Source of the DNA: Prauserella flavalba | GTDB lineage: Bacteria > Actinomycetota > Actinomycetes > Mycobacteriales > Pseudonocardiaceae | Length of the DNA stretch: 64,000 bases | Direction of reading: 5' to 3' | Assembly: GCF_003202235.1 (NCBI RefSeq) | Contig: NZ_MASU01000001.1 | Span: 248,001 to 312,000 of the forward strand | Shown: positions 50,449-58,540 of the stretch, piece after piece | How the letters are laid out: each line of letters starts with the position of its first letter | How positions within the stretch are numbered: the stretch's first letter is position 1 | The notes under the pieces: model-generated | Databases searched by the model: none | The model's input: the letters and a program-made list of their open reading frames with translations, nothing else | Told to the model about the DNA's origin: nothing | Program-made: the position numbers and the translations under genes

Positions 50449-50808
50449 ATGCCCCGTTACGTCGGATTCATCCGCAATGCCGAGGGCTCGCACGACGGCC
50501 TGAGCCCCGACGAGGCACAGCGCACCCTCGAGGCGTACCTGGCCTGGAGCGACGACCTCGAGAAGGAGGGCAGGCTCGTCATCAGCAGCGGGCTGTCCTA
50601 CAGCCAGGGTCGCGTCGTACGGCTCACCAACGGGGTGCTCGCGTCGGCGGACGGGCCGCACACCGAGGCCACCGAGGTCGTCGGCGGCTTCATCGTGATC
50701 GAGGCCGACGACCTCGACCAGGCCGAGAAGGTGTTCGCCACCCACCCGCACCTGCGCTTCGGGCCGATCGAGGTGCGCAAGCTCGGTGAGAACGGCTGCG
50801 AGGCCTGA
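50449..50808 (+). CDS. DGPF/YCII-domain protein partnered with ECF42 sigma factor
   Basis: A 119-residue protein of the YCII-related (DGPF) family: MPRYVGFIRNAEGSHDGLSP, LVISSGLSYSQGRVVRLTNG, SADGPHTEATEVVGGFIVIE, LDQAEKVFATHPHLRFGPIE. The SADGPHTE block is the variant of the DGPF motif. ATG 50449 has GAGGAGG upstream. It is two bases upstream of an ECF sigma factor gene. Such pairs define the ECF42 group, in which DGPF genes are both neighbours and targets of the sigma factor. Confidence 0.9.
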   Translation: MPRYVGFIRNAEGSHDGLSPDEAQRTLEAYLAWSDDLEKEGRLVISSGLSYSQGRVVRLTNGVLASADGPHTEATEVVGGFIVIEADDLDQAEKVFATHPHLRFGPIEVRKLGENGCEA

Positions 50809-50810
50809 GC

Positions 50811-52028
50811 ATGGGCGAGCCGGCCGGCGTGGTGGAGCACCTGTTCCGGCACAGCGCCGGGCAGATCGTCGCCACGCTGGCCCGCACGCTCGGGCCCGCG
50901 CGGCTCGACCTCGCCGAGGAGGCGGTCGCCGACGCACTGGAGCAGGCGCTGCGCACGTGGCCACACGACGGCGTACCGAAGAACCCGCGCGGCTGGCTGT
51001 TCCGGGCGGCCCGCAACCGGGCGCTCGACGTGCTGCGCCGCGAACAGACGCTACGGGCGAAGCTGCCGCTGCTGGCCGCACTCGACCCGGAGACCGAGCA
51101 GCGCGGTGACGCCGAGCTGGCGATGATCCTGCTGTGCTGCCACCCCGAGCTGCCGCAGACGTCGCAGGTGGCGCTCACGCTCAAGACGGTCGGCGGGCTC
51201 GGGGTGAACGAGATCGCCTCGGCGTTACTGACCAGACCGGCGACCGTCGCGCAGCGGCTCGCCAGGGCGAAGCGGTGGCTGCGCGGTGCGGGACCGCTCG
51301 AACTGCCACCGCCGGAGCAACTGCACGCGCGCGTCGACAGCGTGCTGTCGGTGTTGTACCTGCTCTTCACGGAGGGCTACGACGCGACGAGCGGCGACGA
51401 GGCCGTGCGCGGCGAGCTGTGCGGCGAGGCGATCCGGCTGGGCAGGTTGCTGCTCGCCGACCCGCGCACCGACCTGCCGAAGGCGCGGGCGCTCGTCGGA
51501 CTGCTGCTGTTGCAGGCGAGCAGGTTGCCCGCACGCGTGGACGACGCGGGCGACGTGCTGCTGCTCGCGGAACAGGACCGCTCGAAGTGGGACAGGACGA
51601 TGATCGCCGAGGGCACCCGCACGTTCGCCGCCGCGTGCACGGGCACCGAGCACACCGCCTACCACGTGGAGGCCGCGATCGCGCTGTGTCATGTCGCGGA
51701 CGACACCGACTGGCCCAGGATCCTGAGCCTCTACGAGCGGCTCGTGGAGCTGCGGCCGTCACCGGTCGTGCGGCTCAACCGGGCCATCGCGCTGGCGATG
51801 GTGCACGGACCGAGGGCGGGGATCATCGAGTTGGAACGCCTCGAACGGGACCCCCGCCTCGCCGGCTACCGCCTGCTGCCCGCCGCGCTCGGCGAGCTGT
51901 CGCTGCGGGCGGGGGAGCCCGCCAGGGCCGCCGCGCACTACCGCGCGGCACTGGCCCTGCCGGGCTCCGAACCACAGCGCAGACTGCTGCGCCGTCGCCT
52001 CGCCGACTGCGTTGCCGCCGGTCAGTGA
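50811..52028 (+). CDS. ECF42-type sigma factor with C-terminal TPR-like extension
   Basis: A 405-residue sigma factor. Region 2 (about 8-80) includes DLAEEAVADALEQALRTWPH and PRGWLFRAARNRALDVLRRE. Region 4 (about 115-165) includes LKTVGGLGVNEIASALLTRP and ATVAQRLARAKRWLR. A 230-residue helical extension follows (LYLLFTEGYDATSGDEAVRG, LPAALGELSLRAGEPARAAA), diagnostic of ECF42. ECF42 factors have no anti-sigma factor; the extension is needed for activity. It sits two bases after the DGPF gene, and its stop overlaps the convergent symporter gene by seven bases. Confidence 0.93.
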   Translation: MGEPAGVVEHLFRHSAGQIVATLARTLGPARLDLAEEAVADALEQALRTWPHDGVPKNPRGWLFRAARNRALDVLRREQTLRAKLPLLAALDPETEQRGDAELAMILLCCHPELPQTSQVALTLKTVGGLGVNEIASALLTRPATVAQRLARAKRWLRGAGPLELPPPEQLHARVDSVLSVLYLLFTEGYDATSGDEAVRGELCGEAIRLGRLLLADPRTDLPKARALVGLLLLQASRLPARVDDAGDVLLLAEQDRSKWDRTMIAEGTRTFAAACTGTEHTAYHVEAAIALCHVADDTDWPRILSLYERLVELRPSPVVRLNRAIALAMVHGPRAGIIELERLERDPRLAGYRLLPAALGELSLRAGEPARAAAHYRAALALPGSEPQRRLLRRRLADCVAAGQ

Positions 52029-53668
52029 GACGCGGCGATCGGGCGCAGGTCCTTGTCGTGCTCGTCGACGTGGTAGTCGGCGTCCGCGGTGGTGTCGGTG
52101 CCGTTGAACACCTTGAGCCGCCGCGCGATCACCGTTACCACCACGGCCACGAGCAGGTTGGCGATCAGCGCCACGATGCCGACGTAGATCTGCACCGTCG
52201 AGCCCGCGAACGGCTGCCAGCCGAAGATGTTCAGCTTGTCCAGCGCGAGCGCGGACCCACCGAAGTGCGCCTTGCCCGTGGTGGGGTTCGGGATGCCGTA
52301 GAGCAGGATCAGGCCCCAGCCGAGCCCGACGACCCAGCCCGCGACGAGACCCCACCGGTGCAGCCACCGCGTGTACAGCGCGATGGCGACAGAGGGCAGC
52401 GTCTGCAGGATGATCACGCCGCCGATCAGCTGCAGGTCGATCGAGAACTGCGGGTCGATGAACAGAATGAACGCCACCGCGCCGAACTTCACGACCAGCG
52501 ACGCGAGCTTGGCCTGCCGCGCCTCCTGTGCGTGGGTGGCGTCGCGTTTCAGGAACTCCTTGTAGATGTTGCGCGTCCACAGGTTCGCCGCCGCGATCGA
52601 CATGATCGCCGCGGGCACCAGCGCACCGATCCCGATCGCGGCGAAGGCGATGCCCGCGAACCAGGACGGGAACTGATCGTCGAACAGCTTCGGCACGATC
52701 GTGTTCGTGTCGGGGTTGCCGGTCGCCTGGTTGGTGATCGCCTCGGTGCCCGCCGCGATGGCGGCGAAGCCCAGCAGAGCCAGCAGGCCGAGCAGCAGCG
52801 AGTACGCGGGCAGCGCGGACATGTTGCGCTTGAGCACGTCGCGGCCGCGCGAGGCGAGCACACCCGTCACCGAGTGCGGGTAGAGGAACAACGCGAGTGC
52901 CGAGCCCAGCGCCAGGGTCGCGTACTGCAGCTGGTTGTTGGAGTTCAGCAGCACGCCGTCGGTCGCCGCCTCCGTCCCGGCGAACTTCTCCTCGGCGGAG
53001 GTGAAGATCGTGTCCCAGCCGCCCAGCTTCACCGGCAGGTAGATCACGGCCACGAGGATGACGACGTAGATCAGCAGGTCCTTGACGAACGCGATGAGCG
53101 CGGGCGCCCGCAGACCCGACTGGTAGGTGTAGACCGCGAGGATGACGAAGGCGATCAGCAGCGGGAGGTGGCCGAGGAAGCCGCCCGCGTTGAAGCCCAT
53201 CGTCCGCAGCACCGCCTCGAGCCCCACGAGCTGCAACGCGATGTAGGGCATGGTCGCCACGATGCCGGTGATCGCGATCAGGGTCGCCAGCAGCGGTGAG
53301 CCGTAGCGGCCGCGCACGAAGTCGGCGGGCGTGACGTACCCGCGGGCCCTCGACACCGACCACAGCCGCAGCAGGGGGAGGAACACCAGCGGGTAGGCGA
53401 TGATCGTGTACGGCAGCGCGAAGAAGCCCATCGCCCCTGCCCCGAAGAGCAGCGCGGGCACGGCGACGAACGTGTACGCCGTGTAGAGGTCACCGCCGAT
53501 CAGGAACCACGTGATCCACGAGCCGAACTTGCGGCCGCCGAGGCCCCACTCGTCGAGGTGGTCGAGCGTCGAACCGGCCCGCCACCGCGACGCCACGAAG
53601 CCGAGCACGGTAACCAGCAGGAACAACACACAGAAGACGATCAGTTCCGGCCACTGGAGGTCGCTCAT
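52022..53668 (-). CDS. Sodium/solute symporter (SSS family, MctP-like)
   Basis: A 548-residue membrane protein with about 13 helices. SSS features include WITWFLIGGDLYTAYTFVAV, RLWSVSRARGYVTPADFVRG with RYGS, LYPHSVTGVLASRGRDVLKR and ALVPAAIMSIAAANLWTRNI. The closest recognisable type is the monocarboxylate/acetate-proline branch (MctP-like), but the substrate is uncertain. The ATG overlaps the stop of the DUF3311 gene by four bases, a common pairing in actinobacteria where the small protein may be an accessory subunit. Confidence 0.9.
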   Translation of the reverse strand: MSDLQWPELIVFCVLFLLVTVLGFVASRWRAGSTLDHLDEWGLGGRKFGSWITWFLIGGDLYTAYTFVAVPALLFGAGAMGFFALPYTIIAYPLVFLPLLRLWSVSRARGYVTPADFVRGRYGSPLLATLIAITGIVATMPYIALQLVGLEAVLRTMGFNAGGFLGHLPLLIAFVILAVYTYQSGLRAPALIAFVKDLLIYVVILVAVIYLPVKLGGWDTIFTSAEEKFAGTEAATDGVLLNSNNQLQYATLALGSALALFLYPHSVTGVLASRGRDVLKRNMSALPAYSLLLGLLALLGFAAIAAGTEAITNQATGNPDTNTIVPKLFDDQFPSWFAGIAFAAIGIGALVPAAIMSIAAANLWTRNIYKEFLKRDATHAQEARQAKLASLVVKFGAVAFILFIDPQFSIDLQLIGGVIILQTLPSVAIALYTRWLHRWGLVAGWVVGLGWGLILLYGIPNPTTGKAHFGGSALALDKLNIFGWQPFAGSTVQIYVGIVALIANLLVAVVVTVIARRLKVFNGTDTTADADYHVDEHDKDLRPIAASH

Positions 53669-53943
53669 CGCGCGCTCCCCTCGTCGAGGTCGTCGACGTC
53701 GGTGGCCTCCCGGCGGGGCGCGGTGGCCGGTTTGGTCCTCGTGCCGAGGTACACGAGCGTCGTGCAGGTGACGCCGATCGCGATGCCCACGAACTGGAAC
53801 CAGTAGAAGAACGGCATTCCTAACAACGTGGGGTCATGGCGGTTGTACAGCGGAGTCAGGAGAATCCAGAACGGGATGATCAACAGGAGGTTCCATGGAC
53901 TGAACCGCAGCCCGGAGCCCTTGTTGCGGGTTTGTGCTGCCAC
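53665..53943 (-). CDS. DUF3311 small membrane protein, symporter partner
   Basis: A 92-residue protein with two helices: PWNLLLIIPFWILLTPLYNR and FYWFQFVGIAIGVTCTTLVY. The loop HDPTLLGMPFFYWFQ is the DUF3311 hallmark. The C-terminus is acidic (EATDVDDLDEGSAR). It starts at GTG 53941-53943 with a weak ribosome site. It precedes the SSS symporter with a four-base overlap, so the two are translationally coupled. Confidence 0.88.
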   Translation of the reverse strand: MAAQTRNKGSGLRFSPWNLLLIIPFWILLTPLYNRHDPTLLGMPFFYWFQFVGIAIGVTCTTLVYLGTRTKPATAPRREATDVDDLDEGSAR

Positions 53944-53970
53944 AGGACTTCACCAGCTCTCGTGCTGACA

Positions 53971-53979
53971 TGTGGATAA
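53971..53979 (-). promoter_or_regulatory. DnaA-box-like sequence upstream of the septum-formation gene
   Basis: TGTGGATAA is the reverse complement of the DnaA box TTATCCACA. It lies in the divergent region between the DUF3311 gene and the septum-formation lipoprotein gene, 64 bases before the latter. Confidence 0.4.
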
Positions 53980-54028
53980 CCCACGAGTAATGCGGCGTTG
54001 ACCTTAAGCCTTTCGAGCGCCCCCTCGG

Positions 54029-54034
54029 TAGGGT
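54029..54034 (+). promoter_or_regulatory. -10 element of a leaderless promoter for the septum-formation gene
   Basis: TAGGGT ends eight bases before ATG 54043 and no ribosome site is present. No -35 at standard spacing is obvious. Confidence 0.45.
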
Positions 54035-54042
54035 CTTCACCG

Positions 54043-54918
54043 ATGTCGAGACATGGGCGAGTCCTTTCCGCGGCCGTGCTGGTGGCCGCCGTGACGCTGT
54101 CGGCGTGTGCCAGCCAGGTGGCGGGCACGCCCACACCCGCCGAGCAGGCGGACGCGGCGCCGCCACAGGCGGCCGTCACCACCACGCCGCCGCCGTCGGA
54201 GCAGGCACCCCAGCCCGCCGGCATGGGCGAGTGCGTGGCGGGGAACGACCCCGCCCCGGTGGACTGCGCGCAGCCGCACACGGTGGAGATCACCAAGGCG
54301 GGCACCTTCGGCAGCGGCATGCCCGCGGAGTCGCCCGACAGGGAGACCGTGTTCGCCGAGGTGTTCCCCGAGTGCAGGCAGGCGGCGGCCGAGTACCTGG
54401 GCAGCGACTCCTACGACGCCACGACGCTCGGCGCGTGGCTGCTGTGGGCGGGCCAGGAGGACTGGACGGCAGGCGACCGCTGGTACCGCTGCGGGGTCGC
54501 GCAGCTCAGCGGCGACGGCCAGGCCCAGTCGCGCACCGGCTCCGTTCGCGGCATCCTCGCCGACGAGCGCGGGCACGAGTTCCAGAGCTGCTCCTCGGTG
54601 CGGCCGTCGCAGGAGGTGCCGCAGCAGGTGCCCTGCGACGGGCCGCACACCGGCGAGGCGATCGGCACGGTCCGCATGGGCAACTCCGGCGACACCTTCC
54701 CCAGCGACCAGCAGTTCAACGACGCGGCGGCGCCCGCGTGCAGGCAGGCGCTGCGCGAGTACCTCGGCACCACGCGCGACGACGTCGCCGCCTCGTGGCG
54801 TTGGCCGGATCAGGTGAACTGGCGGCACGGCTTCACCAACGTCACGTGCTACGCCGAGACCCAGGATCCGGTCACCAGGCCACTTCGCGGCATCGGTTCG
54901 TCACCTTTGCCCCAATAG
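54043..54918 (+). CDS. Septum-formation family lipoprotein
   Basis: A 291-residue exported protein. A signal peptide with lipobox TLSAC anchors it at Cys22. A Pro/Ala-rich linker follows, then two copies of a Cys-rich module, each with a C...V.C..PH..E pattern: GECVAGNDPAPVDCAQPHTV and QVPCDGPHTGEAIGTV. These match the Septum_form family, which is associated with division sites in actinobacteria. Cys residues are paired in a way that suggests disulfides. ATG 54043 appears leaderless. A DnaA-box-like site lies upstream. Its exact role is unknown. Confidence 0.85.
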   Translation: MSRHGRVLSAAVLVAAVTLSACASQVAGTPTPAEQADAAPPQAAVTTTPPPSEQAPQPAGMGECVAGNDPAPVDCAQPHTVEITKAGTFGSGMPAESPDRETVFAEVFPECRQAAAEYLGSDSYDATTLGAWLLWAGQEDWTAGDRWYRCGVAQLSGDGQAQSRTGSVRGILADERGHEFQSCSSVRPSQEVPQQVPCDGPHTGEAIGTVRMGNSGDTFPSDQQFNDAAAPACRQALREYLGTTRDDVAASWRWPDQVNWRHGFTNVTCYAETQDPVTRPLRGIGSSPLPQ

Positions 54919-54944
54919 GCCACAAAGGACCGACGAACGATCGG

Positions 54945-55003
54945 TTGCCCCTCGGGCGAGGCCAAGATCTAATGTCGGCCGGCAGACGACTCCCGAGGGG
55001 CAA
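54945..55003. repeat. 12-bp inverted repeat covering the ribosome site of the TAP hydrolase gene
   Basis: TTGCCCCTCGGG (54945-54956) and CCCGAGGGGCAA (54992-55003) are perfect complements separated by 35 bases. The right arm contains the GAGGGG ribosome site of the gene at 55009. A TAATGT hexamer (54970-54975) in the loop could be a -10, in which case the repeat would act as a paired DNA operator instead of an RNA hairpin. Confidence 0.6.
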
Positions 55004-55008
55004 TTCGC

Positions 55009-56601
55009 ATGAGAACACTTCGCCTCGCCGTGGCCGTTCCCGCACTGGCAGCCTCACTGCTCGCCGGGACGACGCCCGCGGCCGGTGCACAGGACGACGC
55101 GGTCGAGATCCCGGCGCGCTACACCGAGCAGCGGCTCGACTGGCACGTCTGCGCACCCGACGAGCTGTCGTCACCCCCGCCGGAGGGCGCGAAGGACATC
55201 GAGTGCGCCACGTTCCTCGCGCCGCGCGACTGGGACGACCCGGCTGAGGGCACCGACATCACGGTGGCGGTCAGCAGGCTGAAGGCGACCGAAGGCCCGG
55301 CGACGGCGAGCGTCGTGACCAACCCGGGTGGCCCCGGCGCGCCCGGCCGGAACTTCCCCGCGAGGCTGCGGGACCAGGACCGGCTGCGCGCCCACCAGGA
55401 GATCATCGGGCTCGATCCACGCGGAACGGGCAAGAGCACCAACATCACGTGCGGCGGCGCGATCGGCACCGGCAGCGCCCTCGACCCGAGGGACCGCAGC
55501 AGGGAGAACCTCAACCTGATCCTCGACGGCACGCAGTACGCCGCGGAGTCGTGCCAGGTGAAGTCGGGCGAGCTGGGCCCGCTGATCAACACGTACCAGA
55601 CGATCCACGACATCGACCTGCTGCGCATGCTGCTCGGCCGCGACAAGATCAACTGGGTCGGCTACTCGGCGGGCACGTGGCTGGGGGCGCACTACGCGCA
55701 GCGGTTCCCCGACCACACCGGACGCTTCGTGCTGGACTCGGCGACGGAGTTCACCACCACCTGGCAGAAGTCGTTCGACTGGCAGCCGCTTGGCTTCGAG
55801 CGCCGCTGGCGGGAGGACTTCCTGCCGTGGCTGGCGAGGTACGACTCGCTCTACCACTTCGGCACCACCGGCGAGGCCGCGCGCCAGACCTACGAGGAGG
55901 TACGCGCCGCGCTCGCCGAGCAGCCGGTGGACTTCGAGGGCGAGCCGCTCGGGCCGAACGAGCTGGACTCGGCGATCGCGTCGCAGCTCTACGACAAGGA
56001 GTCCTTCCCCGATCTCGCCGACTACCTGGTGAGCGTCCGGACGCTCACCGGTGACCGGGCCACCGACGCGCAGCAGGCCGCTGCGCTGGAGAAGGTCGCG
56101 GCGAACGTGCCCGACGCCGAGGTGATCGGCCCACAGCCGCTGATCGTGCCCGGCGAGTACGCCGACGCCTACGACGCGAGCTTCTGGACCATCCCGTGCA
56201 ACGAGGGCCGCTGGTACGGCAACCGGCACAGCGTGGTCAGGCAGTCGGAGGAGCTGGGGGAGCAGTACCCGCTGCTGGGCTGGGGCTGGCTCGTGCAGCC
56301 GTGCATCTTCTGGGAGAACCGGCCGATGCGGCTGCCGGAGCTCGACGGCGAGGGCGTGCCACCGGTGCTCATCGTGCAGTCCGAGCACGACCCGGCGACG
56401 CCGATCGAGGGTGCGCGGCGGGCGCACGAGGCGTTCGAGGGCTCGCGGATGCTGACGATCACCGACGAGGGCGATCACGGTATCTACGCGGGCGGCAACG
56501 CCTGCGCGGACGACGTGGTGGAGGACTACCTCGTCGACGGTGTCGTGCCGGAGGACAGGTCGTGTCCCGGCATGCCCCTTCCGGTGCCGCCGGGCGCCTG
56601 A
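55009..56601 (+). CDS. Secreted alpha/beta hydrolase, TAP-like peptidase
   Basis: A 530-residue secreted serine hydrolase of the tripeptidyl aminopeptidase (SlpD/SlpE) type. The signal peptide is MRTLRLAVAVPALAASLLAG, cut near AGA. The oxyanion region is TNPGGPGAPGRNF. The nucleophile is Ser220 in VGYSAGTWLG, the acid Asp461 in QSEHDPATP and the base His490 in DEGDHGIYAGGNAC. Six Cys residues suggest disulfides. It probably removes N-terminal peptides from extracellular substrates. ATG 55009 has GAGGGG eight bases upstream, inside an inverted repeat. Confidence 0.92.
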   Translation: MRTLRLAVAVPALAASLLAGTTPAAGAQDDAVEIPARYTEQRLDWHVCAPDELSSPPPEGAKDIECATFLAPRDWDDPAEGTDITVAVSRLKATEGPATASVVTNPGGPGAPGRNFPARLRDQDRLRAHQEIIGLDPRGTGKSTNITCGGAIGTGSALDPRDRSRENLNLILDGTQYAAESCQVKSGELGPLINTYQTIHDIDLLRMLLGRDKINWVGYSAGTWLGAHYAQRFPDHTGRFVLDSATEFTTTWQKSFDWQPLGFERRWREDFLPWLARYDSLYHFGTTGEAARQTYEEVRAALAEQPVDFEGEPLGPNELDSAIASQLYDKESFPDLADYLVSVRTLTGDRATDAQQAAALEKVAANVPDAEVIGPQPLIVPGEYADAYDASFWTIPCNEGRWYGNRHSVVRQSEELGEQYPLLGWGWLVQPCIFWENRPMRLPELDGEGVPPVLIVQSEHDPATPIEGARRAHEAFEGSRMLTITDEGDHGIYAGGNACADDVVEDYLVDGVVPEDRSCPGMPLPVPPGA

Positions 56602-56717
56602 CGCACCCGGTGCCGCTTCGTCGCGGGGGTGTCCTCGTCCTCGAGGGCACCCCCGAAGACTGCGATGAGCGTGGCGCCGAAAGCGACGACCATCATGGCC
56701 AGGCCTGCGGACAACAT
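56526..56717 (-). CDS. Small single-pass membrane protein, convergent overlap with the hydrolase gene
   Basis: A 63-residue protein with a strong ribosome site (GAGGAGG, five bases before ATG 56715-56717). Residues 1-24 (MLSAGLAMMVVAFGATLIAV) form one membrane helix. A hydrophilic basic tail follows (LEDEDTPATKRHRVRQAPGG). Its last 76 bases overlap the 3' end of the secreted hydrolase gene. The layout repeats that of the small protein at 1780-1974 (helix, then LED plus basic tail, over the end of a convergent gene). Function unknown. Confidence 0.65.
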   Translation of the reverse strand: MLSAGLAMMVVAFGATLIAVFGGALEDEDTPATKRHRVRQAPGGTGRGMPGHDLSSGTTPSTR

Positions 56718-56824
56718 GCTGACCTCCTCGCTCGCTGGAAATGTGATCACGGTCACTTTCTAGGACGTCTCGGTGGCCCTTCTCGTTTCGTCGGCGCGGG
56801 TTGCACTTAGGTCTCGGACCCGAG

Positions 56825-56863
56825 TTATCCACAGCCTGTGCACAGACTTGTCCACAGGCTGTG
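56825..56863. promoter_or_regulatory. Two DnaA-box-like sequences within an inverted repeat
   Basis: TTATCCACA (56825-56833) matches the DnaA-box consensus and TTGTCCACA (56848-56856) matches the common actinobacterial version. They are in the same orientation, 23 bases apart. CACAGCCTGTG (56830-56840) and CACAGGCTGTG (56853-56863) form a perfect 11-bp inverted repeat that includes parts of both. The set lies 34 bases before the XRE regulator start. Confidence 0.55.
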
Positions 56864-56883
56864 TGCAAATCGGCGAGCGGTAT

Positions 56884-56889
56884 TAGTAT
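56884..56889 (+). promoter_or_regulatory. -10 element of a leaderless promoter for the XRE regulator
   Basis: TAGTAT ends seven bases before GTG 56897, as expected for a transcript starting at the initiation codon. The DnaA-box/inverted repeat immediately upstream would overlap the -35 region. Confidence 0.5.
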
Positions 56890-56896
56890 CGGAGCC

Positions 56897-57169
56897 GTGG
56901 TGCGAGTGCCGTTGACCGAAGCAGAACGGGCCCGCGGCGAGCGGCTGGGGGCCGCGCTGCGCGAGGCAAGGGGCGTCCGGAGCATGGTGGAGGTCGCCGC
57001 GCAGGCGGGGATCTCCGTCGAGACGCTGCGCAAGATCGAGACCGGGCGCATCCCCACGCCCGCGTTCTTCACGGTCGTCGCCGTTGCCGACGCCGTGAAC
57101 CTGTCCCTCGACGCGCTGCGAGGTACCGTCGAGGAGGCCGAGCCCGGGGCCCTTCCCCGAGTGTCCTGA
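56897..57169 (+). CDS. XRE-family helix-turn-helix regulator
   Basis: A 90-residue protein that is essentially a single helix-turn-helix domain: RGERLGAALREARGVRSMVE, VAAQAGISVETLRKIETGRI, PTPAFFTVVAVADAVNLSLD. The recognition helix is ISVETLRKIETG. It starts at GTG 56897 (another GTG follows directly) and appears leaderless. The inverted repeat and DnaA-box-like sites upstream may be its operator. The target is unknown. Confidence 0.88.
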   Translation: MVRVPLTEAERARGERLGAALREARGVRSMVEVAAQAGISVETLRKIETGRIPTPAFFTVVAVADAVNLSLDALRGTVEEAEPGALPRVS

Positions 57170-57233
57170 CCTCGTAGATCACGGTCTGTCATCGCCCGAT
57201 TCGCCCCGGTTCCGTTGAGGGCGGTGGTCGGGC

Positions 57234-57239
57234 TACGTT
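57234..57239 (+). promoter_or_regulatory. -10 element of a leaderless promoter for the Nramp-like gene
   Basis: TACGTT ends seven bases before ATG 57247; no ribosome site is present. TTGAGG lies upstream but only 13 bases away, so the -35 is uncertain. Confidence 0.4.
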
Positions 57240-57246
57240 ACCGGGC

Positions 57247-58539
57247 ATGTCTCACGAGGTCGGGCACGAAGACGTGAAGGACGTACCGGTCGGCTGGCGA
57301 GCCCGGCTCCGGCACGTCGGTCCAGGCATCATGGCCGCCGCGACCGGGGTCGGCGCCGGTGACCTGGTGGCCACGATGGTCGCGGGCTCCCGCTACGGCT
57401 ACACCCTGCTCTGGGCCGTCATCGTCGGCGCGATCTTCAAGATCGCCCTGGCCGAGGCCGTCGGGCGCTGGCACCTGACGTCGGGGCGGACCATGCTCTC
57501 GGGCTGGCGCACGCTCGGCAAGTGGGTGCTCGTCTACTTCGGCGCGTACGCGATCGTGTGGGGCTTCGTCTACGGCGCCACGGCGATGTCGGCCTCGGGC
57601 CTGCCGCTCAACGCGCTCTTCCCCGGCGTCCCGCTGCGCGTGTGGGCGATCATCTGCGGCCTGCTCGGGCTCGCGCTGGTCTGGTACGGCCGCTACGCGC
57701 TCATCGAGAAGATCATGACGGTCTTCGTCGGGATCATGTTCGTGACCGTCGTCGGCACCGCGATCCTGGTGACGCCCAACCTGCTCGACGGCGTCGAGGG
57801 CCTGGTGCCCCGCCTGCCGAGCGGCTCTTTCGTCTACGCGCTCGGCCTGATCGGTGGCGTCGGCGGCACGATCACGATGGCCGCCTACGGCTACTGGACG
57901 ATGGCGAAGGGCTGGCGCTCGTCGAAGTGGCTCTCGATGATGCGGCTGGACAACACGGTCGGCTACGTCACCACGGCCATCTTCGTCGTCGCGATGCTCA
58001 TCGTCGGCGCCGAACTGCTGATGGGCACCGACGTCGTCTCCGGCGACGAAGGCCTGCTCATGCTCGGCGACGTGCTCGCCCAGGACTACGGCCAGTGGGC
58101 CAGGATCCCGTTTCTGATCGGCTTCTTCGCGGTGTCGTTCACGTCGCTCATCGGCGTGTGGAACGGCGTGAGCCTGCTTTTCGCCGACTGGTGGCGCACC
58201 TGGCGGCTGCCGCGCGACACCGTCGAGACCGTGGAGGACTACGACCGCAAGGCAGGCGAGCGCAGCCCCGCGTTCCGCACCTACGTGCTGTGGCTGACGT
58301 TCCCGCCGATGCTGCTGCTGTTCCTCGACCGGCCGTTCCAGCTCACCGTGGCCTACGGCGCGCTGGGTGCGCTGTTCATGCCGTTCCTCGCGGGCACCTT
58401 GCTGGTGCTGCTCAACTCCAGCCGGGTGCCGCGGGAGGGCCGTTCGCGCTGGCTGTCCAACGCGCTGCTGATCATCTGTCTCGCGCTGTTCGCCTACCTC
58501 GCCGTCGACGAGCTCATCGGCCTCTTCCAGGACGACTAG
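57247..58539 (+). CDS. Nramp-related membrane transporter lacking the canonical metal motifs
   Basis: A 430-residue protein with 11 or so helices and the overall Nramp (LeuT-fold) pattern. TM1 reads GPGIMAAATGVGAGDLVATM, where canonical Nramps have DPGN: the Asp is Gly and the Asn is Asp. TM6 reads GGTITMAAYGYW where canonical Nramps have MPH, so the metal-binding Met and His are missing. The transport substrate may be a different ion (for example Mg2+, as in NRMTs) or something else. ATG 57247 appears leaderless. It is convergent with the DUF6297-like permease gene, two bases between stops. Confidence 0.85.
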   Translation: MSHEVGHEDVKDVPVGWRARLRHVGPGIMAAATGVGAGDLVATMVAGSRYGYTLLWAVIVGAIFKIALAEAVGRWHLTSGRTMLSGWRTLGKWVLVYFGAYAIVWGFVYGATAMSASGLPLNALFPGVPLRVWAIICGLLGLALVWYGRYALIEKIMTVFVGIMFVTVVGTAILVTPNLLDGVEGLVPRLPSGSFVYALGLIGGVGGTITMAAYGYWTMAKGWRSSKWLSMMRLDNTVGYVTTAIFVVAMLIVGAELLMGTDVVSGDEGLLMLGDVLAQDYGQWARIPFLIGFFAVSFTSLIGVWNGVSLLFADWWRTWRLPRDTVETVEDYDRKAGERSPAFRTYVLWLTFPPMLLLFLDRPFQLTVAYGALGALFMPFLAGTLLVLLNSSRVPREGRSRWLSNALLIICLALFAYLAVDELIGLFQDD

Positions 58540-58540
58540 C

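Noticed and set aside
53977-53992. Another copy of the TetR operator (CCACGAGTAAT)
   Set aside because: Only the ACGAGTA half matches; the other half-site is missing and the position is not near lipid genes.
56825-56863. Replication origin
   Set aside because: Only two or three DnaA-box-like sites, no AT-rich unwinding element and no dnaA/dnaN/parAB nearby.
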